Shown: in pieces, positions 51,028 to 60,491 of the stretch
Layout of the letters: the number at the start of each line of letters is the position of its first letter
Numbering within the stretch: position 1 is the stretch's first letter
Assembly: GCA_011523055.1 (NCBI GenBank)
Contig: WTHQ01000020.1
Span: forward strand, 144,114-208,113
Origin: Methanobacteriota archaeon
GTDB lineage: Archaea > Thermoplasmatota > Poseidoniia > Poseidoniales > Thalassarchaeaceae
Length of the DNA: 64,000 nt
Reading direction: 5' to 3'
Notes under the pieces: model-generated
Told to the model about the DNA's origin: nothing
Seen by the model: the letters and a program-made list of their open reading frames with translations, nothing else
The model's database searches: none
Translations under genes and position numbers: made by a program

Positions 51028-52005
51028 TCAAATGGATCTGATGGCTGACTTCCTGGCGAATTCGATCATCAGCTCGATCTGGCTGGAATTCGGGAGGATA
51101 GTGAGTGACTCCACCGCCCTTTGTATGTGTGAGTCGATTAAGCTGCGAACGTAGTTTATCGAGCCCGAGGTTTCTAGCAAGTCGATGAGCTCATCCCATC
51201 TAACCTCGCTGAAGTCCATAAGGACGTCCTCGAGGTTTTCACGATCGTTGCCGTGGAGGGTGGTCAGTGCGTGAATGATCGGGAGGGTCATCTTGCCCTC
51301 GTAGATGTCCGTGCCCCTGGGCTTGCCCATCCGAGGATTGCCAGTGAGATCAAGGAGGTCGTCGACCATTTGGAAGGCCCTGCCGACCTCCCATCCGAAG
51401 GTTTCCAAGGCGTCGATGATATCCTCTCCTGCGTTTGCCACCATCCCAGCGACCTTGCACCCAGCAGCGATGGGGCCCGCGGTCTTCCCATCGATTATCC
51501 TGTAGTAGTCCTCCGGTGATGTGCCCAGATCACCTATGTGGTCAAACTGCAGCAATTCCCCGTTTGCAAGGCCAACGCAGGCCTCTGCGATGACTCGGAT
51601 AACATCCTGGCCCTGTTCGGCACCCAACCAATACCCGAGGGTGAAGAGGTAGTCTCCGGAGATTATTCCGTGGGCCAATCCATGTTGGCTGTGCAATGTC
51701 GGCCTCCCGCGCCTCAGTTTAGCTTGGTCGTAGATATCATCGTGTACCAATGTCGCTGTGTGGATTATCTCCATGGACAGGGCGGCCCTTAGCATCTTGT
51801 CATCCAAGGTCGCACCGGCAGCCTCGTAGGCGAGGCATCCGAGAACTGGCCTGAATCGCTTACCACCAGCGAGTAGGATGTCCTTGGCATACTTCATGGC
51901 TGGGTCTTCGGAGCGCTCCTCAACGTATTCGATCAGGGCCTCTTCCACGATACCCTGGACTTCACGGAGGTTCCTCTGGGCGAGGACCCCCTTGACTCCC
52001 TTCAT
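51028..52005 (-). CDS. idsA: Polyprenyl (geranylgeranyl) diphosphate synthase
   Basis: A 325-residue trans-prenyltransferase that chains isopentenyl units to C20. The first aspartate motif is V-H-D-D-I-Y-D near residue 84, the second M-V-D-D-L-L-D near 210. G-G-K-R-F-R-P-V-L is the conserved N-terminal site, and G-K-M-T-L-P is present. ATG 52005 matches the family. It is followed 11 nt later by GGR, so the two steps of lipid core formation are coupled. Confidence 0.9.
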   Translation of the reverse strand: MKGVKGVLAQRNLREVQGIVEEALIEYVEERSEDPAMKYAKDILLAGGKRFRPVLGCLAYEAAGATLDDKMLRAALSMEIIHTATLVHDDIYDQAKLRRGRPTLHSQHGLAHGIISGDYLFTLGYWLGAEQGQDVIRVIAEACVGLANGELLQFDHIGDLGTSPEDYYRIIDGKTAGPIAAGCKVAGMVANAGEDIIDALETFGWEVGRAFQMVDDLLDLTGNPRMGKPRGTDIYEGKMTLPIIHALTTLHGNDRENLEDVLMDFSEVRWDELIDLLETSGSINYVRSLIDSHIQRAVESLTILPNSSQIELMIEFARKSAIRSI

Positions 52006-52025
52006 GTTCCGGAGGGCGGGGGAGG

Positions 52026-52033
52026 GATATATC
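52026..52033. promoter_or_regulatory. Palindromic TATA-like element shared by idsA and the HemC-like gene
   Basis: GATATATC is the only AT-rich element in the 82-nt divergent gap. It lies about 20 nt before the idsA ATG and about 55 nt before ATG 52088. It is a perfect palindrome and could serve both directions. Position and sequence only. Confidence 0.4.
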
Positions 52034-52087
52034 AACGGCTGTGCGCACGAACCCCTGAGGCATGACGAGTGTCTTCGAGGTTGCGCG

Positions 52088-53116
52088 ATGTCCACTGAGT
52101 CGATTGGTTTTCTGAATCACGAGTCCTGCTGGACTACTTCCCGGTTGGGGGATTCAATCAGAACTGATTCCTCAGAGCTCCATGATTTAGACGAGGCCTT
52201 CGGGAAGCTCGCTGCAGATGAGCTCGACATCGCAATTATACCAGCGAAGATTGTACATGGGAGGCAAATGGATCTACTTTCCAAGGGATTGGTGGTCTCC
52301 GGGGCGATGAACCAGAACAGGCCTTTCCACGTCATGGTATCAGACGATAGGGTGAGGCACCTACCGAGATCGTCCATTGTGCTGAGTTCATCCAAAATAG
52401 TCAGGAGGCAGCTCCGAAGGCTCAGGCGGGACTTGCGTGTGCTTTCGCCAAAGGCATGGGCTGGAATCAACGAGGTCGAGCTCCCACAAGAAGGCCTGGA
52501 AGTCTGGATGGAGGGGCTCAGGAGGTCTGGTGAGATCGATGCATTCACCTTGTCAAGGGACTCCTTCGATAAGTTCGGTCTCAAGGCCAGAAGGTTCGCA
52601 CTCTGGCCCGAGCCCAAGGAGGCCGGTGGGTCATTCTTCCTACCGCCGATCTACAGCGACCTCCCACTCCTGATCACAAGGGAGGGGTTCCCCAAGACCA
52701 GATGTATTGAGTTGAGCGGTGAGGAGGGGTTGGCTGCATGGCATGTCATGAACGAGCTCTTCGGTTCCGAGAGTGATGAGATGATCGAAGGCATTGGGAT
52801 ATTGGTCAAACACCGGTCTATTTCCAGCTTGTTACAACAAGCGGAATCCACCAGGGACTTGGCTCTAGAGCAGTCCTGCAGGGACTCTGAGGGGGACATG
52901 CTTCCGGAAGAGACGCGTCTGATGGTTCGTATTGAGTACGTTTCTGACGACGGAACAAGGACATTCAGACTAGACAAAATTATCAGGCTCGACAACCTAC
53001 ACGGGGGGTGCGTGACAATGGACAGGGAGTGGAGATCGGTCTTCCACAAGTTGAGGGAATCCCAGCCCGAGCACCCCCGGTGGGGACCGGCATCACCAGC
53101 GTTCTTCAATGATTGA
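52088..53116 (+). CDS. Degenerate hydroxymethylbilane-synthase-like (HemC-like) protein
   Basis: A 342-residue protein. A weak but ordered match to porphobilinogen deaminase is visible. D-E-L-D-I-A-I-I-P-A-K-I-V aligns with D-I-A-V-H-S-x-K-D-V-P. P-R-S-S-I-V-L-S-S-S-K-I-V-R-R-Q-L aligns with the G-T-S-S-L-R-R region, and R-R-D-L-R-V-L follows. G-E-I-D-A-F-T resembles D-A-I-I-L. A cysteine in E-Q-S-C may match the dipyrromethane cysteine. The catalytic Asp of K-D is Ile55 here, and the N-terminal domain is about 30 residues shorter. It may be a non-catalytic or repurposed relative; function unknown. It is divergent from idsA. Confidence 0.45.
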   Translation: MSTESIGFLNHESCWTTSRLGDSIRTDSSELHDLDEAFGKLAADELDIAIIPAKIVHGRQMDLLSKGLVVSGAMNQNRPFHVMVSDDRVRHLPRSSIVLSSSKIVRRQLRRLRRDLRVLSPKAWAGINEVELPQEGLEVWMEGLRRSGEIDAFTLSRDSFDKFGLKARRFALWPEPKEAGGSFFLPPIYSDLPLLITREGFPKTRCIELSGEEGLAAWHVMNELFGSESDEMIEGIGILVKHRSISSLLQQAESTRDLALEQSCRDSEGDMLPEETRLMVRIEYVSDDGTRTFRLDKIIRLDNLHGGCVTMDREWRSVFHKLRESQPEHPRWGPASPAFFND

Positions 53117-53182
53117 GCCAACTCACTGTGTTAGCCCCTTTTTCGACAGTGTTTCATAACCGATGCCTCCCGGGACAATCGT

Positions 53183-54121
53183 ATGCCGATTCCCAGGATT
53201 GGCTATGAGCCCCTCAACAGCCTCTATCGAGCGGACCTAAGGGCCCTGAGGTCGATCGCAGCTGAGAACGGAATCAACAAGAGGGGGTCAGTGGAGGTGC
53301 TGAGGGCCAGTTTGATTCATCGGATGGTACTCCCTGGAGTTGATCTGTCGTGGGAGGGCATACAATCGAAAAGCAATGCTGAGCTCGGGGATTTGCTCAG
53401 AATCTTCGGTGTGAAGGCATCAGGTTCTCACAGGGAGAGGCGCCAAAGGATGTGGCTGCATGTCTCGCAAGACGCCAACAAGATGACGGTGGACTCCCTG
53501 GCACTGGCGGGTCGGGAGGAGGTCGTTCACCTATGCGAGATGCTGGAGCTGCCAACTGAGGGTACGAGGACCGTGCTCGTCGGCCGTGTTGCAGGCGTGC
53601 TGACGAGTCAAAACAAGGCATGGGGCAGGATAAAGAGGAGTCTGCGGAGGAACGGTCTGACCTCAATGCCGAGATTTTCCACGATCGATTTCAAACAAGT
53701 TGGGAGCACGGCCTCCATTGAGGTCAGAGAGGCGACCAACGCGGTGTTGGAAAATGTAAGCGAGATCCTGGTCGGACTTGGAATTAATAATCCGGATGAG
53801 TCCGATGCAAGGGGGATCTTGTCCCCCGTTGACTTCGCAAGGATGGTTCAGACGGTTGGACTGTTGAGAGGGGCTCTCTGGACCAGAGACTCAACGGATT
53901 TCCTTGTCAAATTGATGGAGGCCCGGGGTCGTTCCATTTCTGGGAACTCTTCTCCTGAGGCCATACACAGGGCGGCCTCGGCGATCACGGATGAATGGGC
54001 TCATGGCGATGGCGCCACGATCAGAACCTACACTATCGCCGACCTAGAGGAGCGCTATGACTCGGAGGGGCTTGAGAAGCTCAAGCGCCTCGTCAGGTCC
54101 ATCAGACCTCGGTCAGCTTGA
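53183..54121 (+). CDS. Protein with repeated SAP-like helix-extended-loop-helix motifs
   Basis: A 312-residue protein. Three N-terminal repeats look like SAP or SAP-like DNA-binding motifs: L-R-A-L-R-S-I-A-A-E-N-G-I near 20, A-E-L-G-D-L-L-R-I-F-G-V near 65, and E-V-V-H-L-C-E-M-L-E-L-P near 110. Each is followed by a basic helix. The C-terminal half is helical with no recognised domain. It is convergent with, and overlaps by 20 nt, the RPA-associated gene, which suggests but does not show a role in DNA replication or repair. Confidence 0.5.
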   Translation: MPIPRIGYEPLNSLYRADLRALRSIAAENGINKRGSVEVLRASLIHRMVLPGVDLSWEGIQSKSNAELGDLLRIFGVKASGSHRERRQRMWLHVSQDANKMTVDSLALAGREEVVHLCEMLELPTEGTRTVLVGRVAGVLTSQNKAWGRIKRSLRRNGLTSMPRFSTIDFKQVGSTASIEVREATNAVLENVSEILVGLGINNPDESDARGILSPVDFARMVQTVGLLRGALWTRDSTDFLVKLMEARGRSISGNSSPEAIHRAASAITDEWAHGDGATIRTYTIADLEERYDSEGLEKLKRLVRSIRPRSA

Positions 54122-55055
54122 ACCATCCAAACTTGTGCTCGGATATTCTTCCTCCGACCGCCCTCAATGAGTCTATGGCGTCCTCGGCGTCTTGCCGGGA
54201 ATGGCCATGGACACTGCATTCCCTGATTATGGCGTCATAGTCGACGCCCTCGCCCCGATCTCCAGCTGCGATGGTGGAGATGATGACGTCCTCCAGTGAC
54301 ATGTCCCCCTCTGCCCTTTTTTCCGTTACTTCGGCAGTGGTTTCGTTTGTAGCAGGGGAGTTGGGTTCTGGATCTGGGCTCCGGTTCACGATCTCCACGG
54401 ACCTCCCCAACGCGGCGTTCAGTGCCTGGAGCACGTCCAGCATATACACCTCGGATTCAAAATCTGGGTAATGGGCCCTCGACAGAAGCATCCCATCGAC
54501 AAGGTCCTCGGGGATGCCTGCTGCTCTGAAACCTGCAATGCTCTGTTCGGAGCTCAGGGCCTTCTCATAGGCGTCGATCCTGCGAAGAGTCGCGTCTGCG
54601 GTCTCGGCTAACCACTCAACATAGGCTTGGCTGTCTATCTCGCGCATCTCCTGCGCGTTGTAGGAGGTGAACACCCCCCCATCCTCTGTGGTGAACGATC
54701 TCTGCTTCCCCACGACCATCATGATGAAGCGGTCCCCTCGCTCGAACCTCGCGTGTATCTCCTCGGCCTCAGGATGCAACTCCGGGTTGAATGGAGATAC
54801 CTCGACCCGATGGGTCCCCGTGACGTCGATCAGGTTGAATCGGAAGCTCTGGCCACTCTCGCTCTCCCTACGCTCTGAGCTGTCGATGGTTCCAGCGATC
54901 AGTGCCCGATTTATCTTGGCTCCGAGCCTAGTCACCATGTACCCCGGATCATATTCGCCCGAGCCCTGCTCAGGTAGTGTCGCGTCTCGGTATTCGTGTG
55001 CGAAGACACGAACAGCAGACTGCCTTCCGACCCTGATGGGACTTGAGAATGTCAT
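54102..55055 (-). CDS. RPA-associated protein (COG3390-like)
   Basis: A 317-residue OB-fold protein of the archaeal Rpa-associated family. The N-terminal half carries the OB fold (I-N-R-A-L-I-A-G-T-I-D, S-F-R-F-N-L-I-D-V-T-G, F-I-M-M-V-V-G-K). The linker is acidic, and the C-terminal 70 residues form a winged helix (D-Y-D-A-I-I-R-E-C-S, G-H-S-R-Q-D-A-E-D-A-I-D). Its ATG overlaps the RPA stop (ATGA at 55052-55055), so the proteins are made together. This fixes the start five codons inside the longer frame. Confidence 0.8.
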   Translation of the reverse strand: MTFSSPIRVGRQSAVRVFAHEYRDATLPEQGSGEYDPGYMVTRLGAKINRALIAGTIDSSERRESESGQSFRFNLIDVTGTHRVEVSPFNPELHPEAEEIHARFERGDRFIMMVVGKQRSFTTEDGGVFTSYNAQEMREIDSQAYVEWLAETADATLRRIDAYEKALSSEQSIAGFRAAGIPEDLVDGMLLSRAHYPDFESEVYMLDVLQALNAALGRSVEIVNRSPDPEPNSPATNETTAEVTEKRAEGDMSLEDVIISTIAAGDRGEGVDYDAIIRECSVHGHSRQDAEDAIDSLRAVGGRISEHKFGWFKLTEV

Positions 55056-56752
55056 AGAACCACCCCCCATCTCTCAATCGCGGACTCGGCGATTTCAACG
55101 GGGTTCGCCTCCAATACGCTCACGCTCTCCGCCTGGATCATGCATCCTCGGTCGTCGTTTATCGCCCGCCCGTTCACTGTGACCCGGCGCCCTAGGAACC
55201 TCTCCTTCAGCGTCGCAGCGAAGGCGTCCCTGCCACCAGACCTAATCTGCTCTGCGATGTCCTGGAAGGACTTCCCGATCACTGATTCTGCTGGCTCCCT
55301 CGAGACGAGGAGGCTTGCGTTGGAGACTCCGGAGTCAATGACCATCATCAACCTCAGATCCTCTGACCCCTCGACTTCTCCGTGCTCGCCGCACATACCA
55401 TCTCTCAGAACCCTTCGGCACCCCTCCTTTGTGCACCTAAGGATTATGCCGGAGTCGGATCGAACTGAAACAATCCTGCCAGTGGTGGACACCCCCCTCC
55501 TGGAGCCCCCTGATGTGAGGGCATCCAGGTCCTCTTCGACCCAATGATTCGATGAGTCGATTGGCCCAAATGGAGCCTTCTCCAGTATCTCGATCTGGTC
55601 TGGATCGTCCATCACCAGATCTGGGGACCCTTGCCAGGCTTGCACTCTTGCCCCAGTGACCCGTATGAATGATCCTGGTTGAAGGTCGACCTTCCCCCAC
55701 GAGGTAAGCCTGCACCTCCCGCTGGGATCCTGGACCTCCCCGCTCCGGACCTCTCGGGTTTCCCCGTCCTTGGTGGTGAATGACCGTACGCTCCAATCGA
55801 CCACCTGTAGCTCGATTTCAACGTCCCTCATGCCATCCCGGAGGCTCATTATTGTGGATTTTGACCCCTCTTGGATGTCATCCGTGGATGGGAATGAGCC
55901 GTCATGGTATGGCTCTATTTTGGTGTAGTCTCCAATGTTGATCTCGGGGGTGTCTCTGAACCTCTTGACCTGTGCATTCTCGATTTTGACCAAGTCGCCC
56001 TCCTTCACATCCAGTGCCCTCCACGACAGGAATCCAATGCTGCCAGTTTGGTCCCCCACTCTCCCCCTCACAACGTCAATGACGCCTGAGCCGTCCCTCC
56101 TTACGATCTGGTCGGGTGCCACCGATAGGACACGGGCCACTATGGAGACGGTGTTCTCGCCTTGGGATGCCTGCTGTATGGTAATGGGCTCTGAGGTCGG
56201 CACGACAGGAGTGCCTGATCCCTCCTTCAACACCGAGACCCTGGATGTCTGGTTAATGTTAATCGATCTCTTTCCATTCCACTCATTGACTGAAACACCC
56301 TCAAGCCTGACGACGGAGTTAGGCAGGAGGTCCTGGGACTTGTTTCCCCAGTCCTTGAACTCCCATCTCGTTCGGTCACCCTCCCATGGAGAGTCCTCAA
56401 TGAAGCCGAAGCCAATTTGCCGCTCCTCGCCCCTCACTTGTTGCATCCGGGAGTTGTACGTTGAGACCATTACCTCGATTGAGACGTTCCGGTCGTTGGA
56501 CCCAAGCTCGGAGAACCTTGCAACCTTCTTGGCCTCCAAAGCTGGTTGACTGTTCGTTGTATCAGCGTTTGATCCAGGATCCATGAATTTACGGACAACG
56601 GACCTGAGTGCATCTCTCGGGGGTATCAGGAACTCATTCTCGTATCTCTCGAATTCCTTTGCCACCTCTTCAGGGTCTGCGTTGCTCGCCTCTTGCAGGA
56701 CTAACTTTACCTCAGTCTCGTACTTTCCATCACTCAAAATTACCACTTCCAT
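55052..56752 (-). CDS. rpa: Single-stranded DNA-binding protein RPA, large subunit
   Basis: A 566-residue protein with several OB folds that coats single-stranded DNA. The four-residue-spaced W-x-F-K-D-W segments and F-L-S-W / L-T-S-W-G strands are OB markers at about 150, 250 and 350. A zinc site, C-T-K-E-G-C then G-M-C-G-E-H, lies near 440-460 between the last OB folds, as in many archaeal RPAs. It is translationally coupled to its associated protein. The 269-nt region upstream to the next divergent gene holds its promoter but no gene. Confidence 0.88.
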   Translation of the reverse strand: MEVVILSDGKYETEVKLVLQEASNADPEEVAKEFERYENEFLIPPRDALRSVVRKFMDPGSNADTTNSQPALEAKKVARFSELGSNDRNVSIEVMVSTYNSRMQQVRGEERQIGFGFIEDSPWEGDRTRWEFKDWGNKSQDLLPNSVVRLEGVSVNEWNGKRSININQTSRVSVLKEGSGTPVVPTSEPITIQQASQGENTVSIVARVLSVAPDQIVRRDGSGVIDVVRGRVGDQTGSIGFLSWRALDVKEGDLVKIENAQVKRFRDTPEINIGDYTKIEPYHDGSFPSTDDIQEGSKSTIMSLRDGMRDVEIELQVVDWSVRSFTTKDGETREVRSGEVQDPSGRCRLTSWGKVDLQPGSFIRVTGARVQAWQGSPDLVMDDPDQIEILEKAPFGPIDSSNHWVEEDLDALTSGGSRRGVSTTGRIVSVRSDSGIILRCTKEGCRRVLRDGMCGEHGEVEGSEDLRLMMVIDSGVSNASLLVSREPAESVIGKSFQDIAEQIRSGGRDAFAATLKERFLGRRVTVNGRAINDDRGCMIQAESVSVLEANPVEIAESAIERWGVVL

Positions 56753-57021
56753 CAGGTCAGAGCATCGAATCTGCCGTGATCTGTTCCGCGGGTTGCATCC
56801 TTAGCGATAGGACATACAATGAGGGGGGAACTTGTGCATGTTGGGGCAGACTCGACACATCCTCACCTTGGAGTAGTAATGCCGCATGTGGCGGTTATTG
56901 AACATGGCCTTCAATTATGATTCGCTCCATGGCTCACGAATCCACTAAAATTGTCAATTTATGGGTCCTTTCAGCACGATTACTACTAAAACTTCAAGTT
57001 GAGAGAAATATCCTTGTTCCC

Positions 57022-57858
57022 ATGGAAAACCTACCAGCATGGCAGCGACCACCCAATGAAATGAATGCATTCAGCTTGATGCTGTACGCTCAATTCGGCA
57101 TTATTGCCGCGATCGCAACATGGTTCCTCCCAGACGAAATCTCAGAAATCGGAGTAGCTTCGTCGGTGCTTGTGGTGGGATTGTTGGGCATCGGTTTTCT
57201 GCAACTTCTCCAGGTCAAGAACGGGCGTATCATGACTTACCCGATCATAGCCCTACTCGCTCTTTCATGGGTGGCCTTGGGTGAGTTCGGGCTAGAGGAT
57301 GCGGTCTTCGTCGTCATTTTCATGTCCGTCTTATTCTCGTTCGTACTCTACATCCCCGCACTCGGCTTTGATGAGTTTGGCCTCAAAATGAGTCGGCCAC
57401 GCAGGAAGTTGCTCTTGGTGTTGATGCTCACTGTATTCGCGACATTGTGGTTTGGCCTAGATGCGATCGAGTTTGCCGTTGCTGGCGAGGCGGAGGTATG
57501 GGACGAGGAGCTTGACGAGGATATCATGGTAGAGCTCTCCACTGCTGAGTTTGGTGCCATGGCCGCAGCAGCTGCGCTCTATGTGGTCGGGATCATCGTA
57601 CTGATCCTGTCAGGGGGTTTCGGAGTTCGGTTGGGGCCCATAATGCCAGAGCAAGCCGGCTTAGCACTTGCTCTGGGCAACGGCCTCATGGGGGTCTTCT
57701 GGTTCTTGACCGAGGGGTTCTACCTCGAGGTTCCCCTCAATATCATCGCCGTCGGTGGCATGATGTTCCTACCCGTCCTAGGATTCTTCAGACAAGGCGA
57801 GGAGGGCAGCCAAGGGGGCGTTGCCGTGGCCCCAGCTCCCGAGGATGCCTCGGCCTAG
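57022..57858 (+). CDS. Polytopic membrane protein of unknown function
   Basis: A 278-residue protein with seven or eight hydrophobic helices. The longest loop (about 160-180) is acidic (E-V-W-D-E-E-L-D-E-D). A short C-terminal tail is alanine- and glycine-rich. I do not recognise a family. ATG 57022 is used; the frame extends to 56917, but the extra part includes the divergent promoter region of rpa. Confidence 0.6.
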   Translation: MENLPAWQRPPNEMNAFSLMLYAQFGIIAAIATWFLPDEISEIGVASSVLVVGLLGIGFLQLLQVKNGRIMTYPIIALLALSWVALGEFGLEDAVFVVIFMSVLFSFVLYIPALGFDEFGLKMSRPRRKLLLVLMLTVFATLWFGLDAIEFAVAGEAEVWDEELDEDIMVELSTAEFGAMAAAAALYVVGIIVLILSGGFGVRLGPIMPEQAGLALALGNGLMGVFWFLTEGFYLEVPLNIIAVGGMMFLPVLGFFRQGEEGSQGGVAVAPAPEDASA

Positions 57859-58049
57859 TTGAGCACCGACTGGTTCCGGGACCAAGACGGGACAACGACT
57901 GGTGGTCAGCCAAAGATCGATCCCAGAAGGATTAATTGCCAAATCAGCACCTTTGACGTCAGCCGATCCCAGTGGAATTCCAAAGGCACGTTAAGGCACC
58001 TAGTTCTCTGCTGGATGATTTTATTCGTAGCAACTGATTGGACGCAACG

Positions 58050-58601
58050 ATGGTTGACACGACTCATATTCGGATTGGAATCCTCACCGCATCTGATCGT
58101 GCAACATCGGGAGAATACGAGGACCTCAGTGGGCCTGAGATTCAATGTCTCCTCGATGAGATACTAACAAACCCCATTGATTTCCACAAAAGGCTGGTCC
58201 CGGACAACATCGAGGAGATCTCAGACGCCCTCATCGAGCTCTGCGACGACCTCGGGTGTGCTCTCATCCTCACCACGGGCGGAACAGGGCCCGCACCAAG
58301 AGACGTCACCCCTGAGGCCACCGAGGGCGTCTGCGACCGGGTCCTGCCTGGGTTCGGCGAGAGGATGAGGTCGATCTCCTTGAAGTACGTGCCCACGGCG
58401 ATCCTGTCCAGACAGGTCGCGGGAACGAGGGGGGCCTGCCTGATAGTCAACCTGCCAGGCTCACCGAGGTCGATACGGGAGACGCTCGAGGAGTTGTTCC
58501 CCTCGATACCGTATTGCATAGACCTGATCGGTGGGCCCTACATCACCACGAGGAGCGGAAGGATGGACGCCTACAGGCCGCCTCATGCCAGAAGGGAATA
58601 G
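58050..58601 (+). CDS. Molybdenum cofactor biosynthesis protein (MogA/MoaB family)
   Basis: A 183-residue MoCF-fold protein that adenylates molybdopterin before metal insertion. G-I-L-T-A-S-D-R-A near residue 10 and L-T-T-G-G-T-G-P-A-P-R-D-V-T-P-E are the family's two main motifs. N-L-P-G-S-P-R-S is the third. Other molybdenum genes are not in the window. It begins a GC-rich block. ATG 58050 is used; an in-frame start at 58038 is four codons earlier. It is followed 29 nt later by rph. Confidence 0.88.
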   Translation: MVDTTHIRIGILTASDRATSGEYEDLSGPEIQCLLDEILTNPIDFHKRLVPDNIEEISDALIELCDDLGCALILTTGGTGPAPRDVTPEATEGVCDRVLPGFGERMRSISLKYVPTAILSRQVAGTRGACLIVNLPGSPRSIRETLEELFPSIPYCIDLIGGPYITTRSGRMDAYRPPHARRE

Positions 58602-58630
58602 TTGATGACGAGTCGGCCGTGGCGTGGCCC

Positions 58631-59458
58631 ATGGCCAAGATGAAGAGTGGCGGACAACGAGACGGACGTGGGAGTGAGGAGATGCGGGGCATCAGTGTGG
58701 AGTTCGACTTCACTCCCAATGCCCTGGCCTCAATTCTCTACAAGCAAGGGAACACCATGGTCCTCGCGACCGTCACGGCGGATGAGGGGTTGCCGAGGTG
58801 GTTCCCCCGCAACGCCACTCGCGGCTGGATTCACGCCGAGTACTCATTGCTGCCAGGATCGACCAACACCCGATTCAGGAGGGAGCGCAACGGTGCGAAG
58901 GGAAGGACCCACGAGATAGAGAGGCTCGTGGCGAGGTCCCTCAGAGGCGCCGTTGATCTCGAGCAGTTGGGGCCGTTGTCCATGACCGTCGACTGCGAGA
59001 TCCTGAACGCCGATGGAGGCACCCGATGCGCCTCGATCACCGCTGGGAGCATCGCGCTGAGGCTCGCCATTCGGAGGCTGATCGCATCTGGCAGGTGCCT
59101 GCCCGCCGCACTGAGGCCGACTGATCAACAGAGGAAGGAAGGGTGGAGCGCTCCCGAGCTGTCGGATGATGACGCGAAAGGCCACGAGATGGCCGTGATG
59201 CCACATGACGTCGCTGCCCTGAGCGTCGGAATGGTGGATGGTGAGGTGAGGGTCGACCTAGACTACGTGCTCGACTCGAATGCTGATGTCGACATGAACG
59301 TGGTCATGACAAGCGCAGGCTCCTTCGTAGAGGTGCAGGGTACGGGCGAGGAGGCCACGTACACCAGGGAGGAGCTGGACTCACTCATCGACAGCGCCGT
59401 CAGGGGCATCAAGAGGCTCCACGAGTACCAGGTGCAGGTGCTCGATGGCGTGAATTGA
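58631..59458 (+). CDS. rph: Ribonuclease PH
   Basis: A 275-residue phosphorolytic RNase of the bacterial RNase PH type, which trims tRNA 3' ends. H-A-E-Y-S-L-L-P-G-S-T-N-T-R, then G-R-T-H-E-I-E-R-L-V-A-R-S-L-R and C-E-I-L-N-A-D-G-G-T-R-C-A-S-I-T are the RNase PH motifs. D-L-D-Y and M-N-V-V-M-T with F-V-E-V-Q-G-T are also present. These fit bacterial RNase PH rather than archaeal exosome Rrp41. ATG 58631 is used, ATG 58640 is an alternative. Its stop directly abuts the antisense tRNA-Phe. Confidence 0.88.
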   Translation: MAKMKSGGQRDGRGSEEMRGISVEFDFTPNALASILYKQGNTMVLATVTADEGLPRWFPRNATRGWIHAEYSLLPGSTNTRFRRERNGAKGRTHEIERLVARSLRGAVDLEQLGPLSMTVDCEILNADGGTRCASITAGSIALRLAIRRLIASGRCLPAALRPTDQQRKEGWSAPELSDDDAKGHEMAVMPHDVAALSVGMVDGEVRVDLDYVLDSNADVDMNVVMTSAGSFVEVQGTGEEATYTREELDSLIDSAVRGIKRLHEYQVQVLDGVN

Positions 59459-59534
59459 TGGTGGGACTGGCCGGACTTGAACCAGCGGCCTCCGCATCTT
59501 CAGTGCGGCGCTCTCCCAACTGAGCTACAGTCCC
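59459..59534 (-). tRNA. tRNA-Phe (GAA)
   Basis: On the minus strand acceptor GGGACTG (59534-59528) pairs with CAGTCCC (59469-59463). The discriminator is A, and CCA is encoded at 59461-59459. The anticodon stem CCGCA/TGCGG holds loop CTGAAGA with anticodon GAA. The T-arm is GCTGG-TTCAAGT-CCGGC. There is no intron. It lies between rph and panB, antisense to both. Confidence 0.93.
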
Positions 59535-59627
59535 GTGGGCATCCCTCGGCACCCCGATCTAAGTATCAAGCCTTCCGAGCGACTCATTCAATACGGGGTG
59601 GCATGGGTGGATACGCAGGGTGAGGGC

Positions 59628-60443
59628 ATGTCTATCGCAAGCAGGGCCAAGCGCATCACGACCAACACTCTTCAGGAGATGAAGGCCAACAGCGAGAAAA
59701 TCGCCATGCTGACTGCCTACGACTACTCGCTGGCCAGGCTCGTGGATGGATCGGGCATCGACGTCATCCTGGTGGGCGACTCCGCCTCCAACGTCATGGC
59801 GGGCCACGAAACGACGGTCCCCATCACGCTGGACCAGATGATCTACCACGCCCAGAGCGTGGTCAGGGCGGTCCAGAGGGCGCTCGTGGTCGTCGACATG
59901 CCGTTCGGGACCTACCAGAGCGACTCGAACAACGCGCTCAAGTCGGCTGTCCGCATAATGAAGGAGACAGGCGGCCACGCCGTGAAGCTCGAGGGGGGGA
60001 GCGAGGTGCTACCAGCCGTCAGGAAGATCATCGACGCAGGGATCCCCGTGATGGGGCATCTGGGGCTCACCCCCCAGTCCATCTACAAATTCGGGACCTA
60101 CAGCGTCAGGGCGAAACAGGAGGAGGAGGCGGAGCGGCTGATGCAGGATGCTATCGACCTACAGGAGGCTGGTTGCTTCTCCATCGTCTTCGAGAAGATA
60201 CCCGCCGAGCTAGCCGCCAGGGTGAGCTCCTCGTTGACGATACCCACCATAGGCATCGGAGCCGGGGTCGATTGCGATGGCCAGGTGCTGGTCCTCCATG
60301 ACATGCTCGGCATAACCCAGGAGTTCAGCCCGAGGTTCCTGAGGCGGTACGCCGACCTCGAGAACACCATTGAGGCCGCCATCACCGGTTACATATCCGA
60401 TGTCAGGGCGAAATCCTTCCCATCGGACGACGAGTCGTACTGA
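59628..60443 (+). CDS. panB: 3-methyl-2-oxobutanoate hydroxymethyltransferase
   Basis: A 271-residue PanB that makes ketopantoate for coenzyme [11 protein letters not shown] near residue 28 and V-G-D-S-A-S-N-V are the N-terminal metal and substrate motifs. K-L-E-G-G and [11 protein letters not shown] follow. [18 protein letters not shown] closes the barrel. ATG 59628 has a GGTGAGG just upstream. PanE is at 37-38 kb on the other strand. Confidence 0.93.
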   Translation: MSIASRAKRITTNTLQEMKANSEKIAMLTAYDYSLARLVDGSGIDVILVGDSASNVMAGHETTVPITLDQMIYHAQSVVRAVQRALVVVDMPFGTYQSDSNNALKSAVRIMKETGGHAVKLEGGSEVLPAVRKIIDAGIPVMGHLGLTPQSIYKFGTYSVRAKQEEEAERLMQDAIDLQEAGCFSIVFEKIPAELAARVSSSLTIPTIGIGAGVDCDGQVLVLHDMLGITQEFSPRFLRRYADLENTIEAAITGYISDVRAKSFPSDDESY

Positions 60444-60491
60444 TCGGGCCGTGGCATAGGTTGAAGGGCAATCTCGTCCCAAGGCGGTAAC

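Noticed and set aside
57859-58167. 102-codon frame starting directly after the membrane protein gene
   Set aside because: It starts at TTG, overlaps the mogA/moaB start in another frame and looks like random sequence. Low support.
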